From assembly GCA_035556715.1 (NCBI GenBank), contig DATMER010000086.1, positions 26,298-90,297 of the forward strand: a stretch of 64,000 nt of DNA, in the 5' to 3' direction. The DNA comes from DATMER01 sp035556715 (GTDB taxonomy: Bacteria; Acidobacteriota; Thermoanaerobaculia; Multivoradales; UBA5704). The notes below the pieces were generated by a model, which saw nothing but the letters and a program-made list of their open reading frames with translations, made no database searches and had not been told where the DNA came from. The position numbers and the translations under genes were made by a program. Positions 42,010 through 50,155 of this stretch are shown piece by piece. Every line of letters starts with the position of its first letter. Position 1 is the stretch's first letter.

Positions 42010-42771
42010 ATGATCACAATGATCACGGCAATCGATCATGGACAGATCCGGGAGCTGCGGCTCGACCGTCCGCCGGCGAACGCCCTGTCCCCGGAGCTGA
42101 TGTCCGCGCTCGAGCAGGCGGTGGCGGCTGCGCCGGGCGAGGGGGTCCGTGCCCTGGTCCTTTCGGGCCGGCCCGGCATGTACTCCGCCGGCCTGGACGT
42201 GCCGCTGCTGCTCACTCTGGAGCCCCCGGCGCTCGCGGACGCCTGGCGCAACCTCTATACCCTGATGCGCGCTCTCGCCGTATCCACGGTCCCGATCGCC
42301 GCGGCGATCACCGGCCATGCCACGGCCGGGGGGGTGGTGCTCCCGCTGTTCTGCGACCGGCGGTTCGTGGCCGAGGGGAGCTGGAAGATCGGGCTCAACG
42401 AAGTGCAGGTCGGCCTGCCGCTGCCGCCGGTGATCCACGCCGCCCTCGTCCGCCAGGTGGGTCCCCGGGAGGCCGACCGGCTCGCGGTGGGGGGGCTCCT
42501 GATCCAGCCTGCGGAGGCGGCGGTGGTCGGCCTGGCCGACGAGCTGGTGCCGGCCGGGCGCGTGGTGGAGCGTGCCGTCGAGTGGTGCCGGAGCCTGCTG
42601 GCCCTGCCTCCGGTCGCCATGACCGCCACCCGGCGGCAGGGGCGCGCCGATCTGGTCCGCCTCTTCGACGGCGTCTTCGAGGGCGAGCTCGACCAGGTCG
42701 TGGCGAACTGGTGGCATCCCGAGACGCAGTCGGTGCTCCGCGCCCTGGTCGAGCGGCTCAAGAAAAAATAG
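42010..42771 (+). CDS. Enoyl-CoA hydratase/isomerase family protein
   Basis: 253 residues from the ATG at 42010 (GGGGATGG upstream; a second ATG follows at 42019). Crotonase features: the oxyanion-hole strand around GRPGMYSAGLDVP, AAITGHATAGGVVLPLFCD, and NEVQVGLPLPPVIHAALVR in the active-site region. Family members hydrate, isomerise or decarboxylate acyl thioesters. It is divergent from the helical-protein gene, 56 bp apart. With the ketosynthase, P450 and aminotransferase that follow on the same strand, it may act on an ACP- or CoA-bound acyl intermediate. Exact chemistry is not predictable. Confidence 0.88.
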   Translation: MITMITAIDHGQIRELRLDRPPANALSPELMSALEQAVAAAPGEGVRALVLSGRPGMYSAGLDVPLLLTLEPPALADAWRNLYTLMRALAVSTVPIAAAITGHATAGGVVLPLFCDRRFVAEGSWKIGLNEVQVGLPLPPVIHAALVRQVGPREADRLAVGGLLIQPAEAAVVGLADELVPAGRVVERAVEWCRSLLALPPVAMTATRRQGRADLVRLFDGVFEGELDQVVANWWHPETQSVLRALVERLKKK

Positions 42772-42846
42772 AGAGGTGCTTGCCGCACCTCATCACCGAT
42801 GTTATCCTTCGCGAAAGACCTGTAGAGGCACGTCATCCCGACGCAA

Positions 42847-44190
42847 ATGGAGACGGAGCCCGCTGGCCGTTCTCCCGCCTCAGGTCCGGCGGACTCGCGC
42901 GTGACGAAGACACGGAGGAGCCCTGCGGCCGGTAATCGAGACACGGAGCGGGCCAGGGAGCGGGTGGTGGTCACCGGGATGGGCCTCGTCTCGCCGCTGG
43001 GCAACTCCCCCGAAGAGCTCTGGGAGGGGCTGATCGAAGGCCGCTCGGCCGTCCGTCCGGTCACCCGTTTCGATCCTGGCCGTTTCACCTGCCGTCTGGC
43101 TGCGGAAGTGGAGGCGTTCGAGCTGCCGGACCTGGCGGGGCCGCACGCCCACGAGGCGAGCCAGATGGACCGGTTCGTCCAGTACGCCCTGCGCGCCTCC
43201 TCGGACGCGTTCGCCGCGAGCCGTCTTCCTCCGGAGCGTCTCGCCTCCGAGAGCGGCGGGTTCTACCTCGGCGTGGCCATGGGGGGGCTCGAGACCCTGG
43301 AGAGCGGCTTCCGCCAGCAGGAGGCCGAGGGCCCGGAGAAGGTCAACCCGTACATGATCGCGGCCACGATCCCGAACATGGCTGCCGGCATGGTCGCCCT
43401 GATGTTCGGCTTCGACGGGCCGCAGTACACGATCGTGGGCGGTTGCTCGAGCGGCATCCAGGCGATCGGCCAGGCGGTCGAGGCGATCCGCAGCGGCCAG
43501 CAGTCCTGGGCGCTTGCGGGCGGCACCGAGGCGGTCATCACCCCCATCACGTTTTCGGGCTTTCAGGCGATGGGGATCCTCACCCAGGCTACGGGACCCA
43601 AGGCCACTCCGCGCCCGTTCGACCGCGACCGGGACGGCATGATCGTGGGCGAAGGCGCCGGCATGCTGGTGCTGGAGAACCGCGACGCCGCGCTGGCGCG
43701 CGGCGCGCCCATTCTCGCCGAGGTGACCGGCTACGCCACCTGCTCGGTGACCAGCCAGCCCTTCTTCCAGTGCAGCGAAGCCACGGCCCACTGCATGGAG
43801 CTGGTCTTCGAGGATGCCGGGATCGAGGCCGGGGAGCTCGATTGCGTCTACGCCCACGCCGGCGGCCTGGCCGGCGACACAAAGGAGCTCCAGGCGATCC
43901 GGAAGGTCTGCGATCACCAGGCCCTGCCGGCCATCACTTCGGTCAAGGGCCACATCGGCTACAGCTTTGCGGCGGCCGGCCCCCTCGACGTCATCGCCGC
44001 GGTGCTCGCCCTGCGCGGGCAGCGGCTCTCTCCGATCCTGCATTTCACCGCCCCCGAACCGGAGTACTCCGGGTTCGACATCGTCGACCGGCCGCGCGAC
44101 CAGCACCTGAGCCATGGGCTGGTCAATTCCTTCGGCCTCGGCGGAGTCACCGCCTGTCTCCTGGTGACGGAGGCGGATCATAGGAGCTGA
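42847..44190 (+). CDS. Beta-ketoacyl synthase, FabF-like
   Basis: 447 residues with a ~40-residue polar N-terminal extension before the core start (VVVTGMGLVSPLGNSPEELW). The active-site Cys200 is in VGGCSSGIQAIG. His337 is in YAHAGGLAGDTKE, where canonical enzymes have HGTGT. His369 is in VKGHIGYSFAAAG. The Cys-His-His triad is therefore intact but the loop around the first His is unusual. The likely job is one elongation or condensation of an ACP-bound acyl chain. No good SD precedes the ATG, so the true start may be inside the extension. It is separated from the P450 gene by 4 bp, implying an operon. Confidence 0.88.
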   Translation: METEPAGRSPASGPADSRVTKTRRSPAAGNRDTERARERVVVTGMGLVSPLGNSPEELWEGLIEGRSAVRPVTRFDPGRFTCRLAAEVEAFELPDLAGPHAHEASQMDRFVQYALRASSDAFAASRLPPERLASESGGFYLGVAMGGLETLESGFRQQEAEGPEKVNPYMIAATIPNMAAGMVALMFGFDGPQYTIVGGCSSGIQAIGQAVEAIRSGQQSWALAGGTEAVITPITFSGFQAMGILTQATGPKATPRPFDRDRDGMIVGEGAGMLVLENRDAALARGAPILAEVTGYATCSVTSQPFFQCSEATAHCMELVFEDAGIEAGELDCVYAHAGGLAGDTKELQAIRKVCDHQALPAITSVKGHIGYSFAAAGPLDVIAAVLALRGQRLSPILHFTAPEPEYSGFDIVDRPRDQHLSHGLVNSFGLGGVTACLLVTEADHRS

Positions 44191-44194
44191 AACC

Positions 44195-45430
44195 ATGACA
44201 CAGCCACTCGTAGCGGAAGCGTCGTCCGAGCCGATCGATCTGTTGACTGCCGATGTCCTCGACGAGCCGTACCCCGCGTACCACGAGCTCCGCTCGCGGG
44301 CCCCGGTGCAGTGGAACCCCATCTTCGGCGGTGCGTGGCTGGTCACCCGCTACGAGGACGTGGTGCCGGCCCTGCGCAACCGGAGCCTGTCGTCGCGCCG
44401 GGGTGTCGCCTCGCTGGTCGGCCTGCCGGACCACGTCAGGGCGAAGTTCTCCCAGTTTGAGGCCTTCTACACGACCTCGATGCTGACCCAGGACCACCCC
44501 AAGCACACCCGCATCCGGGCGCTGGTGACCCGGGCGTTCACGCCCAGGTCGCTCGAAGAGCTGCGCCCCCTGGTGCGGCGGGTCGTCGAGGACCTCCTCG
44601 AGCCGTTCCGGGAGGCCCGCCAGATGGACCTGATCTATGACTTCGCCTACCCCCTGCCGGCGATCGTCATCGCCGAGATGATGGGCCTGCCCTGGGAGGA
44701 CCGCGACCGGCTGAAGGTCTGGGGCGACGACCTGGCCATGTTCGTGGGCGGCGGCATGAACCCGCTCGACCTCGCCGAGGCGGGCCAGCAGAGCATGCTC
44801 GACATGGCCGACTACTTCCGGGAGTGGATCGCCCGCCGCCATGAGGAGCCGGGGGAGGACCTGATCAGCAAGCTGATCCAGGAGTACGATGGCGACCGTC
44901 TCACGGACGACGAGGTGTGGTCCCAGTGCCTGCTCCTGCTCACGGCCGGTCACCAGACGACGCGCGACCTGATCGGCAACGGCATCTGGGCCCTGCTGCA
45001 CAATCCGGATCAGTACCGGCTCTACCTCGACGATCCGTCGCTGCGCGACTCCGCGGTCGAGGAGTTCCTGCGCTACGACAGCCCGGTGCAGATGGCCGGC
45101 CGCATGGTCACCGAGCGGATCCAGATCGGCGGGCAGTGGATCGAGCCCGGCAAGCGGGTCATCATGATCCTGGGAGCGGCCAACCGCGACCCCGAGCGGT
45201 TCCCCGATCCCGACCGGCTGCTGGTCGACCGCCAGGACAACAAGCACGTGGCGTTCGGCGCGGGACCGCACCACTGCATCGGCGCCTTCCTGGCCCGGCT
45301 CGAGGGGCAGGAGGCGTTCGACGTGCTGCTGCGGACCTGCCCCAACATTCAAGCCGAAATCAACGAGGTGGAGAGGCAGCGCAACGCCACGTTCCGCCGC
45401 ATCAAGTACCTGCCGATCCACTGGGACTGA
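44195..45430 (+). CDS. Cytochrome P450
   Basis: 411 residues, soluble bacterial type; AGGAG precedes the ATG. The I-helix is LLTAGHQTTRDLIG, the K-helix ExxR is EEFLR, and the heme-binding loop is FGAGPHHCIGAFLARLE with Cys361 as thiolate ligand. It needs a ferredoxin and reductase, none of which is encoded nearby. It sits between the ketosynthase (4 bp upstream) and the aminotransferase (12 bp downstream). That suggests oxidation of the acyl chain or of a PCP-bound amino acid. Confidence 0.95.
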   Translation: MTQPLVAEASSEPIDLLTADVLDEPYPAYHELRSRAPVQWNPIFGGAWLVTRYEDVVPALRNRSLSSRRGVASLVGLPDHVRAKFSQFEAFYTTSMLTQDHPKHTRIRALVTRAFTPRSLEELRPLVRRVVEDLLEPFREARQMDLIYDFAYPLPAIVIAEMMGLPWEDRDRLKVWGDDLAMFVGGGMNPLDLAEAGQQSMLDMADYFREWIARRHEEPGEDLISKLIQEYDGDRLTDDEVWSQCLLLLTAGHQTTRDLIGNGIWALLHNPDQYRLYLDDPSLRDSAVEEFLRYDSPVQMAGRMVTERIQIGGQWIEPGKRVIMILGAANRDPERFPDPDRLLVDRQDNKHVAFGAGPHHCIGAFLARLEGQEAFDVLLRTCPNIQAEINEVERQRNATFRRIKYLPIHWD

Positions 45431-45442
45431 GGGAGAGGCTCG

Positions 45443-46615
45443 ATGAGGCGATTCCTTTCGCGGCGCGTGCAGGGCCTGGCACAGTCCGACATCCGGCGCA
45501 TGAGCCGGGAGTGCGAGACGGTCGGCGGCATCAACCTGGCCATGGGCTCCTGCGACCTGCCCACGCCGCCTTTCGTGCGCGACGCGGCGATCGCCGCCCT
45601 GCAGGCACAGAAGAGCTCGTACACCTTCCCCGAGGGGGCCGCGCCGCTGCGCGAGGCGATCGCGGCCAAGTTGGAGCGGGACAACGGCATCCGGGCGGAC
45701 CCGGCCTCCGAGATCATCGTCACCGTCGGCTCGGCGGGAGCCTTCGCCGCCACCCTGGAGGCGCTGCTAGACCCCGGCGACGGCGTGCTGCTCCTGGAGC
45801 CGTATTACGGCTACCACCTGAACGTCCTCCTCACGGTCGGCCTGGAGCCGCACTACCTGACGCTCGACCCTCCCGACTTCACCGTGCGCGAGGAGGAGTT
45901 GCGCCGGGCAGTCCGTCCCAACACCCGGGCAATCGTCATCTGCACGCCGTCCAACCCCTCAGGCAAGATGTACGGCCCGGAGGAGCTGAGCGCGGTCGCC
46001 CGCGTGGCCCACGACCACGACCTGCTGGTCGTCACCGACGAGATCTACGAGTACATCCGGTACGACGGCCGGCCCCACATCTCGCCGGCCAGCGTCGACG
46101 GCCTGTGGGAGCGCACCGTGTCGATCATGGGCCTCTCCAAGACCTTCAGCGTGACCGGCTGGCGGCTCGGCTACGCGGTCGCCCGCGAGGAGCTGGCGCA
46201 ACCGATCCGGCTGGTGAACGACCTCCACTACGTGTGCGCTCCCACGCCGCTGCAGCACGGGGTGATCCCGGGCGTGCAGGCGCCCCGGAGCTACTTCGAT
46301 TCGCTCCAGGTCCTTTACCAGGGCAAGCGCGACCTGATCTGCGACGCCCTGACGCGGGCGGGCCTGAACCCGATCATCCCGCAGGGCGCCTTCTACGTGC
46401 TGGCGGACATCCGCCAGCACGGCTACGAGAGCTCGCACGAGGCGGCCATGGACCTGCTGCGGCAGACCCGGGTCGCGGCCGCGCCGGGCACGGACTTCCA
46501 CCGGGGTGCCGCCGGCCACGGCGTCATGCGCTTCTGCTTCGCCAAGGACGACTCGGTGCTCGAGGAGGCCTGCCGCCGCATCCGGGAGTTCCGGCCGGCG
46601 GTGGCCACGGTGTAG
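45443..46615 (+). CDS. PLP-dependent aminotransferase, class I/II
   Basis: 390 residues of fold-type I aminotransferase. Conserved parts: NLAMGSCDLPTP at the N-terminus, TVGSAGAFAATLEALLDPGD, the ICTPSNPSGKMY segment, VVTDEIYEYI, and the Schiff-base Lys233 in GLSKTFSVTGWRLGY. Members transfer amino groups between amino and keto acids. In this operon (KS-P450-aminotransferase) it could make a beta- or omega-amino acyl group or a non-standard amino acid for an NRPS. Its TAG directly abuts the convergent FAAL stop. Confidence 0.9.
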   Translation: MRRFLSRRVQGLAQSDIRRMSRECETVGGINLAMGSCDLPTPPFVRDAAIAALQAQKSSYTFPEGAAPLREAIAAKLERDNGIRADPASEIIVTVGSAGAFAATLEALLDPGDGVLLLEPYYGYHLNVLLTVGLEPHYLTLDPPDFTVREEELRRAVRPNTRAIVICTPSNPSGKMYGPEELSAVARVAHDHDLLVVTDEIYEYIRYDGRPHISPASVDGLWERTVSIMGLSKTFSVTGWRLGYAVAREELAQPIRLVNDLHYVCAPTPLQHGVIPGVQAPRSYFDSLQVLYQGKRDLICDALTRAGLNPIIPQGAFYVLADIRQHGYESSHEAAMDLLRQTRVAAAPGTDFHRGAAGHGVMRFCFAKDDSVLEEACRRIREFRPAVATV

Positions 46616-48337
46616 TCAGACCGCGTCCTGGATCATCCCTGTCTCTGCCTGGGCCGCGGCCCGGGCGGCCAGGATCTCCAGGAAGATCTCCTTGGTCCGG
46701 ACGCGGCGGATCTTTCCGCTGGTGGTCACCGGGATCGTCCCGGCCGGGACGATCTCCACATCGTAGACGAGCAGGCCGGTCTCCTCGCGCACGCGGCGGC
46801 GGATCGCCACGTCCAGCGGCTCGGCCCCGCTCCCTCCGGCGCGGCGCTCGGGCTCCGCCATGACGCAGAGCCGCTCCGTGCCGAGCTCCGGGTCCGGGAT
46901 GCCGAAGGCGGCCACGCGGGTGGGGCGCACCCCCTCGACTCCGGCCACGGCCCACTCGATCTCGGCCGGATGGTGGTTCTCTCCCGAGATGATGATCACG
47001 TCCTTCCTGCGCCCGGTGATGAACAGGCCTCCCTGGTCGAGGAAGCCAAGGTCCCCGGTGCGGAACCCGGCGGCGAGCGACTCCCGGCTCGGCTCGGCGA
47101 GCCCGGCATAGCCCGGGAAGACCGAGGGGCCGCGCACCACGATCTCCCCCTCGCGCCCCTCCGGAAGCTCGCGGCCCGCCTCGTCGACGATGAAGACGTG
47201 CGTCCCTTCGAGCGGCCGGCCGCAGTCGACCAGCACCAGCTCGTCCTCCGGGCCTTCCGGGTCCGCGACCCGCGCCTCGGCGGACAGGGCGCGGCGGCTC
47301 ACCGCCCGCGTGCGGTAGCGCTCGCCGTCCGGCTTGGCCGTGGCCGCGAGCGTCGTCTCCGCCATGCCGTAGCAGGGGGTGAGCGCCGTTTCCGCGAAAC
47401 CGTAGGGCGCAAGGAGGCGGTCGAACTGCTCCAGGATGCCGGCGTGCACCGGCTCGGCGCCGATGAAGGCGATCCGCCAGCTCCCGAGGTCGAGCCCGGC
47501 GAGATCCCGCGCGGTCAGGCGGTCGACGATCTGGCGGAAGGCGAACACCGGAGCGGTCGAGTGGGTGCCGCGGTAGCGGTGGACCGCGTGCAGCCAGTGC
47601 GCCGGGCGGCGCAGGAAGCTGAACGGCGTGGAGAGCAGGAGGTCCTGCTGGTAGGTGAGCGGGAGGAGCACTCCGGCGATCAGCCCCATGTCGTGGAAGA
47701 GCGGCAGCCAGCTCACCGACACGTCCCCCGGCAGGAAACCCGACTGGATCGCCATCTGCCGCAGGTTCGCGCAGACTGTCCGGTGCGGCAGCACGACCCC
47801 CTTGGGCAGGGCCGTGGAGCCGGAGGTGAGCTGGAGGAAGGCCACATCGTCGGGCAGGGCCGCCACCTCGGGAGGTCCGGCCGCGGTGTCGCGGGGAGCC
47901 TGGAACAGGTCCGGGGTGAGCGCCAGGAAGCCGGGGCCGAGCTCCCGGGATGCCCCTTCGGCGATCTCCGGAAGGGCCAGCAGGCCGCGGATGTCCAGGG
48001 CCCGCGCGAGCTGCGCCAGGCGCGTCTCGAAGGCCGACAGCGACTGCGTGCCCAGGGGCGGGCTCAACGGACAAGGGACGATGCCCGCCAGCAGGCAGCC
48101 GAAGAAGGCGGCGAGGAAGTCCTGGCCTGTGGGGAGGATCAGGAACATCCGGTCCCCTGGACGCAGACCGGCCTCGAGCAGCGCCGCCGACGCCTGCCGG
48201 GCGAGCCAGAGCAGCTCGTCGTGGGGGATTGGACGGGCCTGAAGCTCCGAATCCACCAGGATCGTGGACCGAACGGGTCTGGCCGCCGCGGCGGCGACGA
48301 GGGCGTCCGCGAGCGTACGCGCGGCAGGATGGGACAC
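46616..48337 (-). CDS. Fatty acyl-AMP ligase (FAAL), unit 1
   Basis: 573 residues from the GTG at 48337, chosen because GAGGAGGAG lies just upstream and homology to unit 2 starts here (VSHPAARTLADAL); a TTG 27 nt upstream is the alternative. ATP motif LTSGSTALPKGVVLPH, the FAAL hallmark WLPLFHDMGLIAGVLLPL, YGMAETTLA, and TTSGKIRR with the C-terminal catalytic Lys. FAALs activate fatty acids as acyl-AMP and load them on an ACP instead of CoA. The likely acceptor is the small ACP encoded divergently 78 bp away. It is a clear paralogue of the FAAL at 50156-51868. Confidence 0.93.
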   Translation of the reverse strand: MSHPAARTLADALVAAAAARPVRSTILVDSELQARPIPHDELLWLARQASAALLEAGLRPGDRMFLILPTGQDFLAAFFGCLLAGIVPCPLSPPLGTQSLSAFETRLAQLARALDIRGLLALPEIAEGASRELGPGFLALTPDLFQAPRDTAAGPPEVAALPDDVAFLQLTSGSTALPKGVVLPHRTVCANLRQMAIQSGFLPGDVSVSWLPLFHDMGLIAGVLLPLTYQQDLLLSTPFSFLRRPAHWLHAVHRYRGTHSTAPVFAFRQIVDRLTARDLAGLDLGSWRIAFIGAEPVHAGILEQFDRLLAPYGFAETALTPCYGMAETTLAATAKPDGERYRTRAVSRRALSAEARVADPEGPEDELVLVDCGRPLEGTHVFIVDEAGRELPEGREGEIVVRGPSVFPGYAGLAEPSRESLAAGFRTGDLGFLDQGGLFITGRRKDVIIISGENHHPAEIEWAVAGVEGVRPTRVAAFGIPDPELGTERLCVMAEPERRAGGSGAEPLDVAIRRRVREETGLLVYDVEIVPAGTIPVTTSGKIRRVRTKEIFLEILAARAAAQAETGMIQDAV

Positions 48338-48357
48338 GGCTGGCTCCTCCTCACTCG

Positions 48358-48387
48358 TGGACAATGTACGGTATCAAAAAATATACT
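48358..48387 (+). promoter_or_regulatory. Candidate promoter for the ACP-1 operon
   Basis: TGGACA (48358-48363) and TATACT (48382-48387) with an 18-bp spacer, in the divergent gap between FAAL-1 and ACP-1. Predicted start of transcription is near 48394, with the AGGAGG-like SD at about 48407 and the ATG at 48416. Matches are 5/6 in both boxes. Confidence 0.45.
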
Positions 48388-48415
48388 CTTCTCGATATTG
48401 ACGGCAGGAGGCGCC

Positions 48416-48655
48416 ATGGACCCGAGAATCGCCGACGAAGTGAGGATGCGCTTCGGCCGCCTCATGAAGATCGATCCGCAGGGGGTCGACCTCCACGCCA
48501 GGCTCGACGACGTCTACCGGGTCAGCTCCTTCAACCACTTGCGCCTCATCAACGAGCTCGAGGTGGCGCTCGGCATCGATATCCCCGAGGCCGAGGGCAA
48601 GCGCGCCTGGACCCTGGCAGAGCTGATCGAGCTCTGCGAGAGGTCCGCGGCGTGA
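48416..48655 (+). CDS. Small acyl carrier protein, unit 1 (atypical Ser motif)
   Basis: 79 residues, ATG after AGGAGGCGCC. The ACP pattern is clear: helix I, RLDDVYRVSSFNHLRLINEL and ALGIDIPEAEGK, then a last helix. The phosphopantetheine site is SSF at 37-39 where canonical ACPs have DSL; Ser38 is the predicted attachment residue. The paralogue at 53066 has TSV. The last base before its TGA begins the next gene's GTG (GTGA overlap), so it is co-translated with the glucokinase-like protein. Predicted acceptor of the acyl group from the divergent FAAL. Confidence 0.82.
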   Translation: MDPRIADEVRMRFGRLMKIDPQGVDLHARLDDVYRVSSFNHLRLINELEVALGIDIPEAEGKRAWTLAELIELCERSAA

Positions 48656-49389
48656 TCCTGGCAGGGACCGTCGGCCGCGAGAAGAGCTGCATCGCCCTGT
48701 TCGAAACCTCCGGGGGAGATCTCCGGCTGCTGCGGTCGGCGACCGTGCAGAACGACGAGTTCCCCGGTCTCCGCCCGGTGCTCCGCCGCTTCGTGGCCCA
48801 GGACCTGGCCGCCCTCCGGGCCGGCTGCCTGAGCGTCGAGGGGGAGCCGCCCTGGCCGGTCCTCGATCGCGATCTGGCCGCCGCCCTGGGCCTGCCGGAG
48901 GTGGAGCTGATCGGTCCGGCGGTGGCCTGCGCGGAGTGGCTGCCCTTTCTCGATCCGGAGGATCTCGTCCCCCTCACCCCAGAGGCCAGCGCCCTGTCAG
49001 TGGAAGGGATCTGGATCGGCCTGGGCAGGGAGCCCGGCCTGGCCCGGGTGAGCCGCGCGGGCGCCGCGCCGCTCGAAGTGGGGGGCGACCTGCCGGGGAT
49101 CTGCCAGGAGCTGCGGAACGGCTCCCTGGCTCCGCTCGCCGCTTGGCTCGGCGGGCTGGCGCGCTCGGCGGGGGATGCCAGCCTCTACCTGGGAGGCGAG
49201 CTCGCCCGGAGTACGTTCTCTTCCTCGGCCGGGGAGCTGCGCGAGCTGCTGCGGGCGGCCGTACCGCCCGCGGTGAGCGTCTGTCTCGTAGACCGGTCGC
49301 CGAACCCCCTCCAGGGAGCGGCCCGGCGCGCGGCCCGGCAGCGGGAAATCGCGAGGGCAATCTCGAGGGTAATCGCGGTGGAGGCTTGA
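48652..49389 (+). CDS. Degenerate glucokinase-like protein
   Basis: 245 residues, GTG start overlapping the ACP stop. The N-terminus VILAGTVGREKSCIALFE and the later VLRRFVAQDLAALRAGCLSVEG follow the glucokinase/ASKHA layout (LAGDIGGTK..., then AAFGVAG). The phosphate-binding Asp-Ile-Gly-Gly-Thr is replaced by Thr-Val-Gly-Arg-Glu, and the GPGTGLG motif is only a remnant (WIGLGREPGLARV). The length is shorter than usual glucokinases (~320). It is probably not a sugar kinase. Translational coupling to an ACP on one side and a thioesterase on the other suggests a binding or scaffolding role. Assignment rests on pattern recognition. Confidence 0.6.
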   Translation: MILAGTVGREKSCIALFETSGGDLRLLRSATVQNDEFPGLRPVLRRFVAQDLAALRAGCLSVEGEPPWPVLDRDLAAALGLPEVELIGPAVACAEWLPFLDPEDLVPLTPEASALSVEGIWIGLGREPGLARVSRAGAAPLEVGGDLPGICQELRNGSLAPLAAWLGGLARSAGDASLYLGGELARSTFSSSAGELRELLRAAVPPAVSVCLVDRSPNPLQGAARRAARQREIARAISRVIAVEA

Positions 49390-49832
49390 TGACCCTGGAA
49401 GAGCACCACCGGCAGCTCGAGCAGATGTATCACGGCGCTCCGTGCAACGAGTACTACGCCCCGCGGATCACCATCGGCGACGGCGTCTGCGACCTGGTGA
49501 TCCCCGTCCATCCGAAGCTCTTCCACCCGGCAGGCGCGGTCCACGGCTCGGTCTACTTCAAGGCCCTGGACGACGCCTCCTTCTTCGCTGCCAACTCCCT
49601 GGTCGAGGGGGTGCTGCTCCTCACCGCGAGCTTCCACGTCACGATGATGCGCCCGGTCTCCTCGGGCGAGATCCGCGCCCACGGCCATGTGGTCCATGCT
49701 GCCAGCCAGTTGCTGTTCGCCGACGCCGAGGCCAGGGATTCCTCGGGGCGGGTGGTCGCGCGCGGGAGCGGCACCTTCGTCCGCAGCCGGATCGAGCTGA
49801 CGCCCGGGCTCGGGTACCGTCTGCCCGGCTGA
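49389..49832 (+). CDS. PaaI-type hotdog thioesterase
   Basis: 147 residues, ATG overlapping the previous stop (TGATG). Hotdog features: the HPAGAVHGSVYFKALDDAS active-site helix with the acidic residue expected for PaaI-type enzymes, then beta strands LLTASFHVTMMRPVSSGEI and ARGSGTFVRSRI. These enzymes hydrolyse acyl-CoA or acyl-ACP thioesters. As the last gene of the ACP-1 operon it may release the finished acyl chain or clear misloaded ACP. Confidence 0.85.
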   Translation: MTLEEHHRQLEQMYHGAPCNEYYAPRITIGDGVCDLVIPVHPKLFHPAGAVHGSVYFKALDDASFFAANSLVEGVLLLTASFHVTMMRPVSSGEIRAHGHVVHAASQLLFADAEARDSSGRVVARGSGTFVRSRIELTPGLGYRLPG

Positions 49833-49833
49833 C

Positions 49834-49847
49834 CGGGGCTTTCCCCG
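49834..49847 (+). terminator. Short hairpin after the thioesterase gene
   Basis: CGGGG-CTTT-CCCCG starting 2 bp after the TGA, followed by AT-rich DNA. The stem is only 5 bp and there is no clear U-tract, so termination is uncertain. Confidence 0.35.
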
Positions 49848-49854
49848 CGTATCC

Positions 49855-50106
49855 ATATAATCTTAACCACCATTCATATGATACGGCGCAAATCTATATA
49901 GACTTGCCACGTAACCATATAAACGGGGAGAGAATTATATAACTGTGCTCTCTGTGTATATAATCAGCCGGGAATCTATATAGACAGTCTGTCTGTCCAT
50001 ATGAATGCGCCTCCGAACGGGGGACTGGCGGCCAGAACATATAATTCCAGGCTCAGAACATATGATTTCGGCCGTTCTTATATAGATAGGAAGGAAGTCT
50101 ATATGA
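49855..50106. repeat. Helically phased ATATRR array, 12 copies, 20.5-bp period
   Basis: Hexamers ATATAA, ATATGA or ATATAG start at 49855, 49876, 49896, 49917, 49937, 49958, 49978, 49999, 50039, 50060, 50080 and 50101. Steps are 21,20,21,20,21,20,21,40,21,20,21; the 40 is one vacant slot near 50019, where the DNA is GC-rich. The mean step is exactly 20.5 bp, two turns of B-DNA. The base before the hexamer is always C or T. The 14-15 bp between hexamers are not conserved. The array fills the gap between two convergent genes, so it is not an ordinary promoter. It codes for nothing (the period is not a multiple of 3). Function unknown. Confidence 0.9.
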
Positions 50107-50108
50107 TC

Positions 50109-50125
50109 AGGCCGTCCAACGGCCT
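50109..50125 (-). terminator. Hairpin downstream of FAAL-2
   Basis: AGGCCGT-CCA-ACGGCCT, a perfect 7-bp stem 31 bp past the FAAL-2 stop on its strand. There is no T-run after it; it borders the last hexamer of the phased array. Confidence 0.4.
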
Positions 50126-50155
50126 CGTAGAGCGGGTGAGCTCGAGATCGGGCGG

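Noticed and set aside
49855..50106. CRISPR array or dual-spacer (TIGR-type) guide array
   Set aside because: The conserved unit is only about six bases, far shorter than CRISPR repeats. No cas gene or Nop-domain protein is in the window. Kept as an unexplained periodic array instead.
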